This document shows positions 43,062 through 51,628 of a stretch of DNA of 64,000 nucleotides, piece by piece (the first letter of the stretch is position 1; every line of letters starts with the position of its first letter). The DNA is taken from contig NZ_AWZU01000018.1 of the NCBI RefSeq assembly GCF_000472385.1, positions 62,260-126,259 of the forward strand. The letters are read 5' to 3'. A program made the position numbers and the translations under genes. This stretch comes from Bradyrhizobium sp. ARR65 (GTDB lineage: Bacteria; Pseudomonadota; Alphaproteobacteria; Rhizobiales; Xanthobacteraceae). The notes beneath the pieces were generated by a model. It saw only the letters and a program-made list of their open reading frames with translations, searched no databases and had not been told where the DNA came from.

Positions 43062-45011
43062 ATGCCATCCGTCGCTGCTGATGCAGATGACGTGTTGAAC
43101 TTTACGGACCGGCTGATGCTGCCTGTGTTTCCAGATCGCTATCGGCCGGATATTGACGGCTTGCGCGCCGTGGCGGTGCTGCTGGTCGTGATCTTTCACG
43201 CATTTCCCGACGCCCTGCCGGGCGGCTTTATCGGGGTCGATATCTTCTTCGTCATTTCCGGGTTTCTGATCACCGGCATCATCGCCCGCGAACTTCAGCG
43301 CGGCCGCTTCAGCCTGCTCGCGTTCTATGGGCGGCGGATCAGGCGGATCTTTCCGGCCCTGATCGTTGTCTTGGGCGCAGTGCTGGTCCTGGGCTGGCTC
43401 TGGATGCTGCCGTCGGCCTATGCAAGCCTGAGCGCCGACGTCTTTGCCAGCGCCGGTTTTGCCGCCAACATCGCACTCTTGCTGCAGTCCGGCTATTTCG
43501 ATGTCGAGTCGGCGAGAAAGCCGCTGCTGCATCTGTGGTCGCTCGGCATCGAGGAGCAGTTTTATCTGGTCTGGCCGCTGCTCCTGATGCTGGCGATACG
43601 GGCACGGGTGGGCCTGCTCGCGGTGGCTTCGGTGATCGGTATTGCGTCCTTTGCCCTCAACGTGGCGCTGGTCGGCTCGGATCCGGTCGCGACCTTCTAC
43701 CTGCCTTTCCCGAGGGCTTGGGAACTCCTGGCGGGCGGCGCCCTGGCCTGTACCTTCGATCGTCTCGCGCACGCGCAGATTGCAAGCAATCTGCGGGCGG
43801 CCGCAGGTGCCGTGCTGATCGGGGTTGCGGCCGTGCTGCTCGACAGCGGGCGTGCGTTTCCCGGCTGGTGGGCGCTGCTGCCGGTCGCCGGCAGCGTGCT
43901 GTTGCTGTCGGCGCCCGCGGCCTGGGGCTGTCGACATCTGCTGTCGAGCCGGATCATGATCTTTTTCGGCCAGATCAGCTATCCGCTCTATCTGTGGCAC
44001 TGGCCGCTGCTGGTGTTTTTCGCCATCATCAAATTCGCGCCGCTGACGACGCTGGAGCGGCCGCTGGTGGTCGGCCTGAGCATCGTGCTGGCCTGGGCGA
44101 CGTACCGTTTCGTCGAGATCCCAATTCGCTTCGGCCAGCCAAGCAGCGCCAAGCTCGCCTCGCTTGGTGCGGCCATGGCGCTGGTTGCGCTCGGCGGCAT
44201 TATCGTTGTCAGTCAGAACGGCTTCGATTTCCGCGTGCCGGCGGAGATCCGCGCCATGGCGCAGGTGCCGACGCAGGCCGCCAAATGGCGCGTGCATCAA
44301 TGCATGCTCGATCTCAGCCACGAGACCTCGTTTGCCGATGATTGCGTCGACCGCGACCGCCGCCCGCTGCTCTTGATCTGGGGCGATTCCACCGCCGGTT
44401 CACTGATGCCGGGCTTGCGCGAGGCGCAACGCAGGCGCGACTTCGGCATCGCCCAGTTCACCTCGAGCGCGTGCGCTCCGGCCTTGCACGCCGATATTCC
44501 CGGTGTCCCCAATTGCCGCGCCATGAACGACAAAGTGCTTGCGCTCGCGGTTGAGCTCAAGCCCGACATCGTGCTGCTGCACGGCGGCGCGGACAAGTTC
44601 ATCGACAACATCGCCGAGACCGTGGCCGTGCTGAAACGCGAGACCCGCGCGCGGATCGTGGTGCTCGGCTCTGAGCCGGTCTGGAAGCGCGGACTGCCGA
44701 ACGAGGTGCTCCGATATTACATGCTGCACCATCGCCTGATTCCAGCGCGCACGACTGAATCGGTCTCGGCGAATTGGTATGACGCGGAGCTGCGCGCCAA
44801 GCTCGTGCCGAAGGGGGCTGAATTCATTTCCGCCTGGGACGTCTTTTGCAACGTCGATGGTTGTCTGGCGCGGCTCGGCGACCAGGCCAGCGACATCACC
44901 TCGAGCGACACGATCCACCTCACCGAGAAGGGATCGGTGTTCCTGGTGCAATCGATCGTCGACAGGGTGCTCGACGGGCAACCCGCGCAAGCGGCGGCAG
45001 CGGCGCATTGA
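43062..45011 (+). CDS. OatA-type acyltransferase: acyltransferase-3 membrane domain plus C-terminal SGNH domain
   Basis: 649 residues. The N-terminal acyltransferase-3 domain opens YRPDIDGLRAVAVLLVVIFH, then GGFIGVDIFFVISGFLITGI, LLHLWSLGIEEQFYLVWPLL and ISYPLYLWHWPLLVFF, with about ten membrane segments (30-380). The periplasmic SGNH domain (about 420-640) has LLLIWGDSTAGSLMPGLREA and the late ITSSDTIHLTEKGS (Asp/His). Such proteins O-acetylate peptidoglycan, O-antigen or exopolysaccharide. GGATGGGGGT precedes the ATG. It converges with recF with five bases between stops. Confidence 0.93.
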   Translation: MPSVAADADDVLNFTDRLMLPVFPDRYRPDIDGLRAVAVLLVVIFHAFPDALPGGFIGVDIFFVISGFLITGIIARELQRGRFSLLAFYGRRIRRIFPALIVVLGAVLVLGWLWMLPSAYASLSADVFASAGFAANIALLLQSGYFDVESARKPLLHLWSLGIEEQFYLVWPLLLMLAIRARVGLLAVASVIGIASFALNVALVGSDPVATFYLPFPRAWELLAGGALACTFDRLAHAQIASNLRAAAGAVLIGVAAVLLDSGRAFPGWWALLPVAGSVLLLSAPAAWGCRHLLSSRIMIFFGQISYPLYLWHWPLLVFFAIIKFAPLTTLERPLVVGLSIVLAWATYRFVEIPIRFGQPSSAKLASLGAAMALVALGGIIVVSQNGFDFRVPAEIRAMAQVPTQAAKWRVHQCMLDLSHETSFADDCVDRDRRPLLLIWGDSTAGSLMPGLREAQRRRDFGIAQFTSSACAPALHADIPGVPNCRAMNDKVLALAVELKPDIVLLHGGADKFIDNIAETVAVLKRETRARIVVLGSEPVWKRGLPNEVLRYYMLHHRLIPARTTESVSANWYDAELRAKLVPKGAEFISAWDVFCNVDGCLARLGDQASDITSSDTIHLTEKGSVFLVQSIVDRVLDGQPAQAAAAAH

Positions 45012-45016
45012 GTCCT

Positions 45017-46156
45017 TTAAGCACGGCGCGCGATGCGGCCGCTCTCGACATCGAAAATATCGCTGGCTTCGCCGACGCCACTGAATTGCAGCGGGTCGGC
45101 GCCGGTCAACCAGACCTGCGCGCCGAGCTTGGCCAATTCGGCAAACAGCGCACCGCGCCGGTTGGGGTCGAGATGGGCGACCACCTCGTCGAGTAGGAGC
45201 AGCGGCACGATGCCGGTGCTTTCGGCAACGAGGGTGGCGTGTGCGAGCACGAGCCCGATCAACAGCGCTTTCTGCTCGCCGGTCGAGGCATCGCGCGCCG
45301 GCATGTTTTTCGGCGCATAGATCACCTGGAGATCGGTGAGATGCGGCCCATCCAGCGTGCGGCCTGCGGCGGCGTCGCGGGCGCGGCTGGTGCGTAGAAT
45401 CTCGCGATAGCGGTCCTCGACGGCGGTTGCGGGTTCGCTGAGCAACGCATTTTCCATCCAGCCGTCCAGCGCGATTTCCGCTGCGGGAAACGCGGAGGCT
45501 TGGCCCCGCGTGCGCAGCATCGCTGCCAGTTTCACCGCGGTCTGGCCGCGCGTCGCCGCCACCGCGACGGCGAGTTCCGCAGTCTCGCGCTCGATCGCGT
45601 CACACCAATGATCGTCGAAATTGCGCACCTCCAACAGCCGATTGCGCGATCGTAAAGAGCGCTCCAGTGCCGAGACACGGCTGGAATGCTCGCTGTCGAT
45701 GGCAAGCACCAGCCGATCGAAGAAGCGGCGCCGCTCCGAGGCTGGTCCGACGAACAGGCCGTCCGTCGATGGCGTCAGCCACACCATGCGTAAATGATCA
45801 CCGAAAGCGTTTGCGGAGCCGACCGGCTCGCGGTCGATCCGACAGCGCCGGCTCGTGCTCTGCCCTTCGCCCTGCTGCGCCTCGATGCCGGTGCCCAGCG
45901 TTGCCAGGCCGAGCGCACCCTCGACCTCGGCGGATACCGCCCAGGAGCCGTCACCCTGGTTGTCTGCGATATCCTCCAGCGTCGCGCGGCGCAGGCCCCG
46001 GCCCGGTGAAAGAAATGAGATCGCCTCCAGGCAATTGGTCTTGCCAGCGCCGTTGGGGCCGACCAGCACCACCATGTCGGTGCGCGTCTCAAGGCTGGCC
46101 GCGCGATAATTGCGGAAATGCGTCAAGGCCAGGCGATGGATGCGGGAAGGGGTCAT
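45017..46156 (-). CDS. recF: DNA replication and repair protein RecF
   Basis: 379 residues from MTPSRIHRLALTHFRNYRAA. SMC-like ATPase that loads RecA at gaps. Walker A VVLVGPNGAGKTNCLEAISF, signature-like DASTGEQKALLIGLVLAHA, Walker B PLLLLDEVVAHLDPNRRGAL. An in-frame ATG four codons upstream (46168) lies inside the flanking palindrome, so the inner ATG is preferred. RecF normally follows dnaN directly; here a GIY-YIG gene between palindromes separates them. Confidence 0.96.
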   Translation of the reverse strand: MTPSRIHRLALTHFRNYRAASLETRTDMVVLVGPNGAGKTNCLEAISFLSPGRGLRRATLEDIADNQGDGSWAVSAEVEGALGLATLGTGIEAQQGEGQSTSRRCRIDREPVGSANAFGDHLRMVWLTPSTDGLFVGPASERRRFFDRLVLAIDSEHSSRVSALERSLRSRNRLLEVRNFDDHWCDAIERETAELAVAVAATRGQTAVKLAAMLRTRGQASAFPAAEIALDGWMENALLSEPATAVEDRYREILRTSRARDAAAGRTLDGPHLTDLQVIYAPKNMPARDASTGEQKALLIGLVLAHATLVAESTGIVPLLLLDEVVAHLDPNRRGALFAELAKLGAQVWLTGADPLQFSGVGEASDIFDVESGRIARRA

Positions 46157-46163
46157 GTCCGGT

Positions 46164-46190
46164 GTCATTGCCGGGCTTGACCCGGCAATC
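46164..46190. repeat. Palindrome GCCGGGCTTGACCCGGC, left flank of the GIY-YIG gene
   Basis: GTCATT-GCCGGGCTTGACCCGGC-AATC; ATTGCCGGG and CCCGGCAAT form a 9-bp stem. The exact reverse complement core (GCCGGGTCAAGCCCGGC) lies at 46451-46467 on the other side of the GIY-YIG gene. Confidence 0.8.
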
Positions 46191-46201
46191 CGTCGTCCGC
46201 A

Positions 46202-46435
46202 TTAGCGGACAATTTCATCGTAGAGGTCACGCCAGTCGGTATTTTTCGCGACGATCAGATCTATCTTCCACTCGCGGGACCAGTGTTTCATGTTCTTCTC
46301 GCGCTGGAGCGCTGCGGTAAAGCGGTCCGCCAGACCCTCGCGATGCTCGTAAACACGCCGGACCAGGTCGTTCGTCACACCGATGTACAGCGTTCCACCG
46401 GGTTTTCTTGCGAGGATGTACACCCAGTAAGTCAT
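46202..46435 (-). CDS. Small GIY-YIG nuclease family protein, apparently with an internal deletion
   Basis: 77 residues; relatives in this group are about 95-100. The GIY-YIG core is present in MTYWVYILARKPGGTLYIGV then TNDLVRRVYEHREG (Tyr, Tyr-Ile-Gly, Arg), and the end AALQREKNMKHWSREWKIDL matches the family's helix with the catalytic Glu. The usual link between them (a segment like KRYGVxxLVYYExxxD, some 20-25 residues) is missing: GLADRFT runs straight into AALQREK. The frame is intact, so this looks like an in-frame deletion. Inverted palindromes flank it. Probably a decayed or non-functional nuclease. Confidence 0.75.
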   Translation of the reverse strand: MTYWVYILARKPGGTLYIGVTNDLVRRVYEHREGLADRFTAALQREKNMKHWSREWKIDLIVAKNTDWRDLYDEIVR

Positions 46436-46447
46436 TTGTTTTGACGG

Positions 46448-46473
46448 CTGGCCGGGTCAAGCCCGGCCATGAC
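46448..46473. repeat. Palindrome GCCGGGTCAAGCCCGGC, right flank of the GIY-YIG gene
   Basis: Inverted copy of the palindrome at 46164-46190, ending CATGAC. Together they bound a unit of about 310 bases placed exactly between recF and dnaN. Confidence 0.8.
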
Positions 46474-46483
46474 AGGCAAGCGT

Positions 46484-47602
46484 TCACACTCGCATCGGCA
46501 TCAGCACGTAGAGCGCGTTCTTGCTATCGCGATCCTGGATCAGGGTTGGTGAACCCGGATCGGCGAGGCGCAACACCGCGACCTCGCCCCCGATCTGTGC
46601 GGCGATGTCCAAGAGGTAACGCGAGTTGAAGCCGATATCGAGCGGGTCGGAGGCATACTCGACTTCGAGCTCTTCGGTCGCGCTGCCCGAATCCGGATTG
46701 GTGACGCTCAGCACTAGCTTGCCGGAGGATAGTGCAAGCTTCACGGCGCGACCGCGCTCGCTTGAAATCGTCGAGACGCGGTCGACGGCGGCGGCGAAGT
46801 CCGCCTTGTCGACCAACAGTTCCTTGTCGTTGTTCTGCGGAATTACGCGCCCGTAGTCGGGGAAGGTGCCGTCGATCAGCTTCGACGTCAGCACTACATT
46901 GCCGATGGTGAAGCGGATTTTGCCTTGCGATAATTCAATCCTGACTTCGGCTTCATTGTCCTCGATCAGACGCTGCACCTCGCCGACCGTCTTGCGCGGC
47001 ACGATCACCCCGGGCATGCCGGCCGCGCCTGCTGCCAGCGGCAGATCGAACTGCGCCAAGCGGTGTCCGTCGGTTGCCACCGCGCGCAGGGTCGCGGCCT
47101 GGCCGCTGCCGGCCGTGTGCAAATAGATGCCGTTGAGATAGTACCGGGTCTCCTCGGTCGAGATCGCAAACTGGGTGCGATCGATCAGCCGCTTCACGTC
47201 GGCTGCCGCGAGTGAAAAGGAATGCGCCATCTCGCCGGCAGCGAGGTCCGGGAAGTCGCTTTCGGGCAGCGTCTGGAGCGTGAAACGCGACCGCCCGGCG
47301 CGAATCGCCAGCACCGCCCGGTCGCTATCGGCCTCCAGCACGATCTGCGCGCCGTCGGGCAGCTTTCGTACGATGTCGTAAAACATGTGCGCGGGAACCG
47401 TGGTCGAGCCGCCGGTCGCGCTTTCCGCAGCCAGGGTTTCCGTCACTTCGAGGTCGAGGTCGGTCGCCTTCAGCGAGAGCTGGGTGCTGTCGGCGCGCAG
47501 CAGCACATTGCCGAGGATCGGAATGGTGTTGCGGCGCTCGACCACCCGGTGGACGTGGCCCAGGGATTTGAGGAGTTGCGCGCGTTCGACGGTGACCTTC
47601 AT
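46484..47602 (-). CDS. dnaN: DNA polymerase III beta subunit (sliding clamp)
   Basis: 372 residues, normal length, with three clamp domains. Starts MKVTVERAQLLKSLGHVHRV; VERRNTIPILGNVLLRA, LPDGAQIVLEADSDRAVLAI, VRIELSQGKIRFTIGNVVLT and GFNSRYLLDIAAQIGG are typical; ends YVLMPMRV. The 306-base gap to dnaA carries the dnaA terminator and presumably the dnaN promoter; otherwise nothing was recognised in it. Confidence 0.98.
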   Translation of the reverse strand: MKVTVERAQLLKSLGHVHRVVERRNTIPILGNVLLRADSTQLSLKATDLDLEVTETLAAESATGGSTTVPAHMFYDIVRKLPDGAQIVLEADSDRAVLAIRAGRSRFTLQTLPESDFPDLAAGEMAHSFSLAAADVKRLIDRTQFAISTEETRYYLNGIYLHTAGSGQAATLRAVATDGHRLAQFDLPLAAGAAGMPGVIVPRKTVGEVQRLIEDNEAEVRIELSQGKIRFTIGNVVLTSKLIDGTFPDYGRVIPQNNDKELLVDKADFAAAVDRVSTISSERGRAVKLALSSGKLVLSVTNPDSGSATEELEVEYASDPLDIGFNSRYLLDIAAQIGGEVAVLRLADPGSPTLIQDRDSKNALYVLMPMRV

Positions 47603-47845
47603 AGCAATATCCGCCCGATCCGACAGAACATGTCTTTGGGAATGCCGGCGGGCGCAAGGCGCGCCGCGGCTGATGACACCCGTCAAGCCTGAAGCATACG
47701 GCTTTCGGGGGGACCGTAAAGTGGCGCGGATGTGGCCCGAGCGCAAGGGATTGCGGGCCTCTTTTCAACGATTTGGCCGGCGCCCACCGAGGCGAGAGAG
47801 GATTTACGCCCTTGGTCTAAAGACGAGGGCAGGAAGCGTCCGGGT

Positions 47846-47881
47846 GCAAAAATTCCGCCCTCCCCGTGCTCGGGAGGGCGG
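47846..47881 (-). terminator. Intrinsic terminator of dnaA
   Basis: Minus strand: CCGCCCTCCC-loop of 7-GGGAGGGCGG followed by AATTTTTG; 10-bp perfect stem 28 bases past the dnaA stop codon. It separates dnaA from dnaN transcription. Confidence 0.8.
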
Positions 47882-47908
47882 ACGCGGCCGCAAGGGATGG
47901 GAACGCCG

Positions 47909-49339
47909 TTATTCCTGGAGCTGCCGCTTCAGCGACTCGACTTCTTCCGAGAGCGTGGTGTCCTTGGCGACCAGCGCCTCGATCTTGCGCACCGCGTGCA
48001 GGACGGTCGTGTGGTCGCGTCCGCCGAAGCGGCGGCCGATCTCGGGCAGCGAGCGCAGCGTCAGCGTCTTGGCCAGGTACATCGCGACCTGGCGTGGACG
48101 GACCACATTCGCGGTACGGCGCGAGGACAACAGGTCGGAGCGGCTGACATTGTATTGCCGCGCCACCACGCGCTGGATGTCCTCGATCTTGATCCGCTTC
48201 GGCTCCTGCGGACGGATCAGATCGCGCACCTCCCGCTCGGCCATGTCGAGCGTCACCGGCTGGTTGTTGAGCTTGGAGTGCGCGAGCAGGCGATTGATTG
48301 CGCCTTCGAGATCGCGGCCGTTATGGGTGATGCTGCGGGCGAGATAGTCGAGCACCGGTTCCGGCACGTCGAAGCTTGCATGATGCACGCGCGCCGCCGC
48401 GACGCGCGACTTGAGGATGCCGAGGCGCAGCTCTTCTCCGAGCGATCCCATCTCGACGACGAGGCCGCCGGCGAGCCGGGAGCGCACGCGGTCGTCCAGG
48501 CTCTCCAGGTCGGATGGCGGACGGTCGGCGGCGATCACGACCTGGCGGCCGGCGTCGATCAGCGCATTCAGCGTGTGGCAGAACTCGGCCTGCGTCGACT
48601 TGCCCTGCAGGAACTGCAGGTCATCGATCACGAGCACATCGATGCCGCGCAGCGCTTCCTTGAAGGCGAGCGAGGTCTGCGTCTTCAGCGCCGCGACAAA
48701 GCCATACATGAACTTCTCGGCGGTGAGATAAAGCACCTTGCGCTCGCCGCCCGCATTGCCGGCCCAGGTCACGGCCTGCAGCAGATGGGTCTTGCCGAGG
48801 CCGACGCCGGCGTGGATGTAGAGCGGGTTGAACATCACGGGATCGCCGCGACGCCCCTCGGCGACCTGACGAGCGGCCGCGTGCGCCAGCGTGTTGGAGC
48901 GGCCGACGACAAAGCTCGCAAAGGTCAGGCGCGGATCGAGCGGCGAGCCGCCCAGCGCATCATGGCCGCTAGAGACCGGCGCAGTCGCGGTCGCGCGCAG
49001 CTCGACCGCAGGCCGCGCATCGGCACGTTCGGGACGGCGCACCTCCAGTTGAGGTGCGGCTTCCTTGACCGGCGTCGCGCAGCGCACGGCCGAGCGCACG
49101 GTGAGGTCGATGCGATGCACTTCCGGCATCTCGGCCTGCCAGGCCGAGAGCACGCGTTCGGCATAATGTGCCTGGATCCAGCTCTTGAGGAAACGGGTTG
49201 GAACCGAAAGATGCACGCTCTCGTCCTGCACGCCTTCGAGATCCATCCGCGCGAACCAGCTCGTATAGACGTCCTCTCCGACGCTCGAGCGCAGCCGCCC
49301 TTTGACGCGTGACCAGCGTTCTTGTTCCGAATTTGTCAT
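47909..49339 (-). CDS. dnaA: Chromosomal replication initiator DnaA
   Basis: 476 residues. Domain I (ERWSRVKGRLRSSVGEDVYT), a variable linker (about 85-135), the AAA+ domain with Walker A near 178-185 (AGVGLGKTHLLQA) and Walker B in IDVLVIDDLQFLQGKSTQAE, and DNA-binding domain IV (RPRQVAMYLAKTLTLRSLPE then IGRRFGGRDHTTVLHAV). ATG at 49337-49339. Upstream lie 1.2 kb without genes. An intrinsic terminator follows. Confidence 0.98.
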   Translation of the reverse strand: MTNSEQERWSRVKGRLRSSVGEDVYTSWFARMDLEGVQDESVHLSVPTRFLKSWIQAHYAERVLSAWQAEMPEVHRIDLTVRSAVRCATPVKEAAPQLEVRRPERADARPAVELRATATAPVSSGHDALGGSPLDPRLTFASFVVGRSNTLAHAAARQVAEGRRGDPVMFNPLYIHAGVGLGKTHLLQAVTWAGNAGGERKVLYLTAEKFMYGFVAALKTQTSLAFKEALRGIDVLVIDDLQFLQGKSTQAEFCHTLNALIDAGRQVVIAADRPPSDLESLDDRVRSRLAGGLVVEMGSLGEELRLGILKSRVAAARVHHASFDVPEPVLDYLARSITHNGRDLEGAINRLLAHSKLNNQPVTLDMAEREVRDLIRPQEPKRIKIEDIQRVVARQYNVSRSDLLSSRRTANVVRPRQVAMYLAKTLTLRSLPEIGRRFGGRDHTTVLHAVRKIEALVAKDTTLSEEVESLKRQLQE

Positions 49340-50475
49340 TGTCTGAAAGCTCTTCCGACCCAGTGATGTTCTAATGATGAAACGCCGTGCAGGGAGCCTG
49401 CCGCAGCGTGACCTCAAGCGGACCATTCCGCTCCAGAGACAGCTCGACCGTCCGGCGACAAGCGCCGCGTCAGATCAGCGATGGCAAGGAGCGGAAACGT
49501 TCCGCGAGGTCAGCAAGTACTCGAAGGGGTGGCCGGGGCCGGTGTCAGAGGCCGCACATTTTCGGCGGCGACATGGAAAATCTTATTCGCGGCAATTGCC
49601 ATTCGAGCAAATAGAGTGTGGTCTCCGTAAAGCATGCAACCTCCCCGTCCCGCCGCGATTGCTCGCGGCAAGCTGTCATCCCACGTGTGTCCAAAATCGA
49701 CTGCGTCCGAAACTCAATCGCTCGGCCGCTATGCCAGTTCGCTCAGCCCGTCCAAACTACCACCCGCCCGGGCTGGCTTCCCGCTCTTGCCGGTGTCGTA
49801 TCTCTCTTGTTGAAGCGAACGAGGCACGAAGACCTCGCCAGAGAAATTTCGACACAGCCATATCGTTGCCCATATCGCTATAGGCCTCGATTCGACAATC
49901 GCTTGGAAAGCGTCGCCAACGCGCACACCGCCGCCGATTTGCACGTCCGCCCCGTTTCTAAAACCGCGCTGGTCTCAAGATCGTGGGCGCCGCGAGCAAT
50001 TTAGAAATACACGATGCGCGGCCGCCCGCAACGCATTTGATTCAACATCGGAGCACCCAAATCCTATTCAACGGTTAACGTGCCCGCACGAGGAGCCCGA
50101 GACTCGAAAGCAAGTTTTTGAATCACCGCAGAAAATCGTGCGCGCAAACGGCGCTGTCACAAATTGCGATGTGCTGCAAAAAAAAATTTACAAATCCTTC
50201 AAGCAAGAGCCGTCAAAGCGATTTTTCCAAATGCTTGGTCTCGCTATGGGGATAAGTGATTATCGAAACAATGATTTTCGAGTCTCTTTTAGGAGGGTAA
50301 CTCCCGCGCTGCAGACGCGAAATGCGTCACGTGCTCTTCCATTTTGTTGGCTTGGCGCAGGCATTTCTTGCAACGCGCGCATTTGTTTCAGGTGCGGCAA
50401 AAATGCATCAAGTCAAAGCGTGGACGAACGCAACGATGCATCGCTCGCAAGCGGCGTTTTGCAAACGCGATACCA
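49340..50475. other. 1.1-kb gene-free region upstream of dnaA
   Basis: No frame here has convincing codon use or a family match; the longest ones run through the rpsT terminator. The segment about 50100-50300 is markedly richer in A and T (GCAAAAAAAAATTTACAAAT around 50175; CGAAACAATGATTTTCG at 50264-50280). One DnaA-box-like site, TTATCCCCA on the minus strand, is at 50247-50255 (one mismatch to TTATCCACA). It must contain the dnaA promoter. It could be part of an origin, but I did not find the cluster of boxes that would support that. Confidence 0.4.
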
Positions 50476-50507
50476 AAAACAAACAGCCCGGCGATGCCGG
50501 GCTGTTT
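50476..50507 (-). terminator. Intrinsic terminator of rpsT
   Basis: AAACAGCCCGGC-ATC-GCCGGGCTGTTT on the minus strand, followed by GTTTTTGG: a perfect 12-bp stem with a T-run, about 40 bases past the rpsT stop. On the plus strand there is no equivalent T-run. Confidence 0.9.
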
Positions 50508-50547
50508 GAGAACTGAGCTTCTCGATCAGCTCACTCGTGCAATTGAC

Positions 50548-50814
50548 TCACTTGCCGAGCTTCGCGATCTGCTGCGTAAGCCGCGAGACCTTGCGGCTCG
50601 CGTTGTTCTTATGAATGATGTGACGTTGCGCGGCGCGCATCAACTCGGGTTCGGCGCGCGACATCGCCTGCAGCGCTCCATCACGGTCGCCGCGCTTGAT
50701 CGCGTCCTCGACGCGACGAACGGCGCCGCGCATCTGCGTGCGACGCGACTTGTTGATCGCGGTGCGGCGGGCGATCTTGCGCGTCGCTTTCTTGGCGGAA
50801 GTGGTGTTGGCCAT
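50548..50814 (-). CDS. rpsT: 30S ribosomal protein S20
   Basis: 88 residues, the usual size; MANTTSAKKATRKIARRTAI at the start, then NKSRRTQMRGAVRRVEDAIK and HKNNASRKVSRLTQQIAKLG. Primary 16S rRNA-binding protein of the body of the 30S subunit. AAGGAT lies about 11 bases before the ATG. It has its own promoter (51020-51048) and terminator, and neighbours dnaA as in related genomes. Confidence 0.98.
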   Translation of the reverse strand: MANTTSAKKATRKIARRTAINKSRRTQMRGAVRRVEDAIKRGDRDGALQAMSRAEPELMRAAQRHIIHKNNASRKVSRLTQQIAKLGK

Positions 50815-51183
50815 GGTCTCAAATATCCTTGCGGTGACTGTTCGCTCTTGATCGTGACATGAGCGCGTCGGCCGCTTGAACCGCGTGATCGACGCTGCTG
50901 GTTTTCCCTAAAACGCGTGTCTTTGAGAATGCCGTTGCCGAAGCCGAAACGCTTCAAAGGAGGCCGGCGCTGCCCAAAGAACAGCGGCGGCGGGATTGCG
51001 CCCGCCGCCATTGGCGCCTCTTATAGAGGGCGCCTCCCGCAAGGTCAACGCTTTCAGGCCCCGGAAACCGGCCGGATCCCGCCGTAAGAGGGCGATAAGT
51101 GACTGATGAGGTTGAATTTCCGCCAATGGCCCGGTAATGGCTGGGACGGCTCCCGAACGGCGTGCCAAAGGCATAGGTGAAGC
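50815..51183. other. rpsT leader and intergenic region
   Basis: 369 bases between rpsT and the divergent small membrane-protein gene. It contains the rpsT promoter and a leader of about 200 nucleotides. The inverted repeat GGCGCCTCT/AGAGGGCGCC (51013-51032) overlaps the -10 region and could be an operator or chance. No gene. Confidence 0.5.
51020..51048 (-). promoter_or_regulatory. Sigma70-type promoter of rpsT
   Basis: Minus strand: TTGACC (51043-51048), 17-base spacer, TATAAG (51020-51025): near-consensus, as expected for a ribosomal protein gene. Confidence 0.7.
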
Positions 51184-51501
51184 ATGATCCGCGGCTTTTT
51201 CCGACTGATAGGGCTGTTGCTGCTGGCCTGCGGGTTCGTCTTCCTGGTCTATGACGGGGCGCGCTGGGTCGCCGACCAGTCATTGCGGTTCACCCAGTTC
51301 GGTCAGTTCTGGAACGACATCAACCAGTCCAGCCAGCAGGCGTTCCGGGCCTGGGTCGAGAGCAAGGCGCCCTGGCTCTGGGCCAGCGTCGTCAAGCTTG
51401 TGCTGGACCAGCCGGTGTTTGCCGTGCTCGGCGTGCTTGGTATCCTGCTTTTGCTGGTGTTCCGGCCGCGCAAGCCGCTGATCGGCTATGCGCGGGATTG
51501 A
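51184..51501 (+). CDS. Small membrane protein of unknown function, 105 aa
   Basis: Two hydrophobic segments: residues 5-30 (FFRLIGLLLLACGFVFLVYD) and about 75-95 (LDQPVFAVLGVLGILLLLVF), with a Trp-rich middle (SKAPWLWASVVKLVLDQP). The short C-terminus RPRKPLIGYARD is basic. Similar small proteins are common in Bradyrhizobium; no function is known to me. Start ATG at 51184 with a weak site (AGGTGAAGC). Confidence 0.75.
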   Translation: MIRGFFRLIGLLLLACGFVFLVYDGARWVADQSLRFTQFGQFWNDINQSSQQAFRAWVESKAPWLWASVVKLVLDQPVFAVLGVLGILLLLVFRPRKPLIGYARD

Positions 51502-51628
51502 CGCGCCGCCTGTAACGGGACTGCCGGGCGCGGCGTAAGGACATATATGACACATATGACGAGCTCGTAACGAACTCGCGGCTGAGGCGGCCCCGAGCCC
51601 AGCCGATGTCTCGCCCCGGAGAAAACCC

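Noticed and set aside
50138..50516. Plus-strand frames in the gap between dnaA and rpsT
   Set aside because: They run through the rpsT terminator, lack codon bias and have no family resemblance.
49340..50547. Firm call of oriC
   Set aside because: Only one DnaA-box-like site was found and no skew could be computed; kept as a low-confidence observation.
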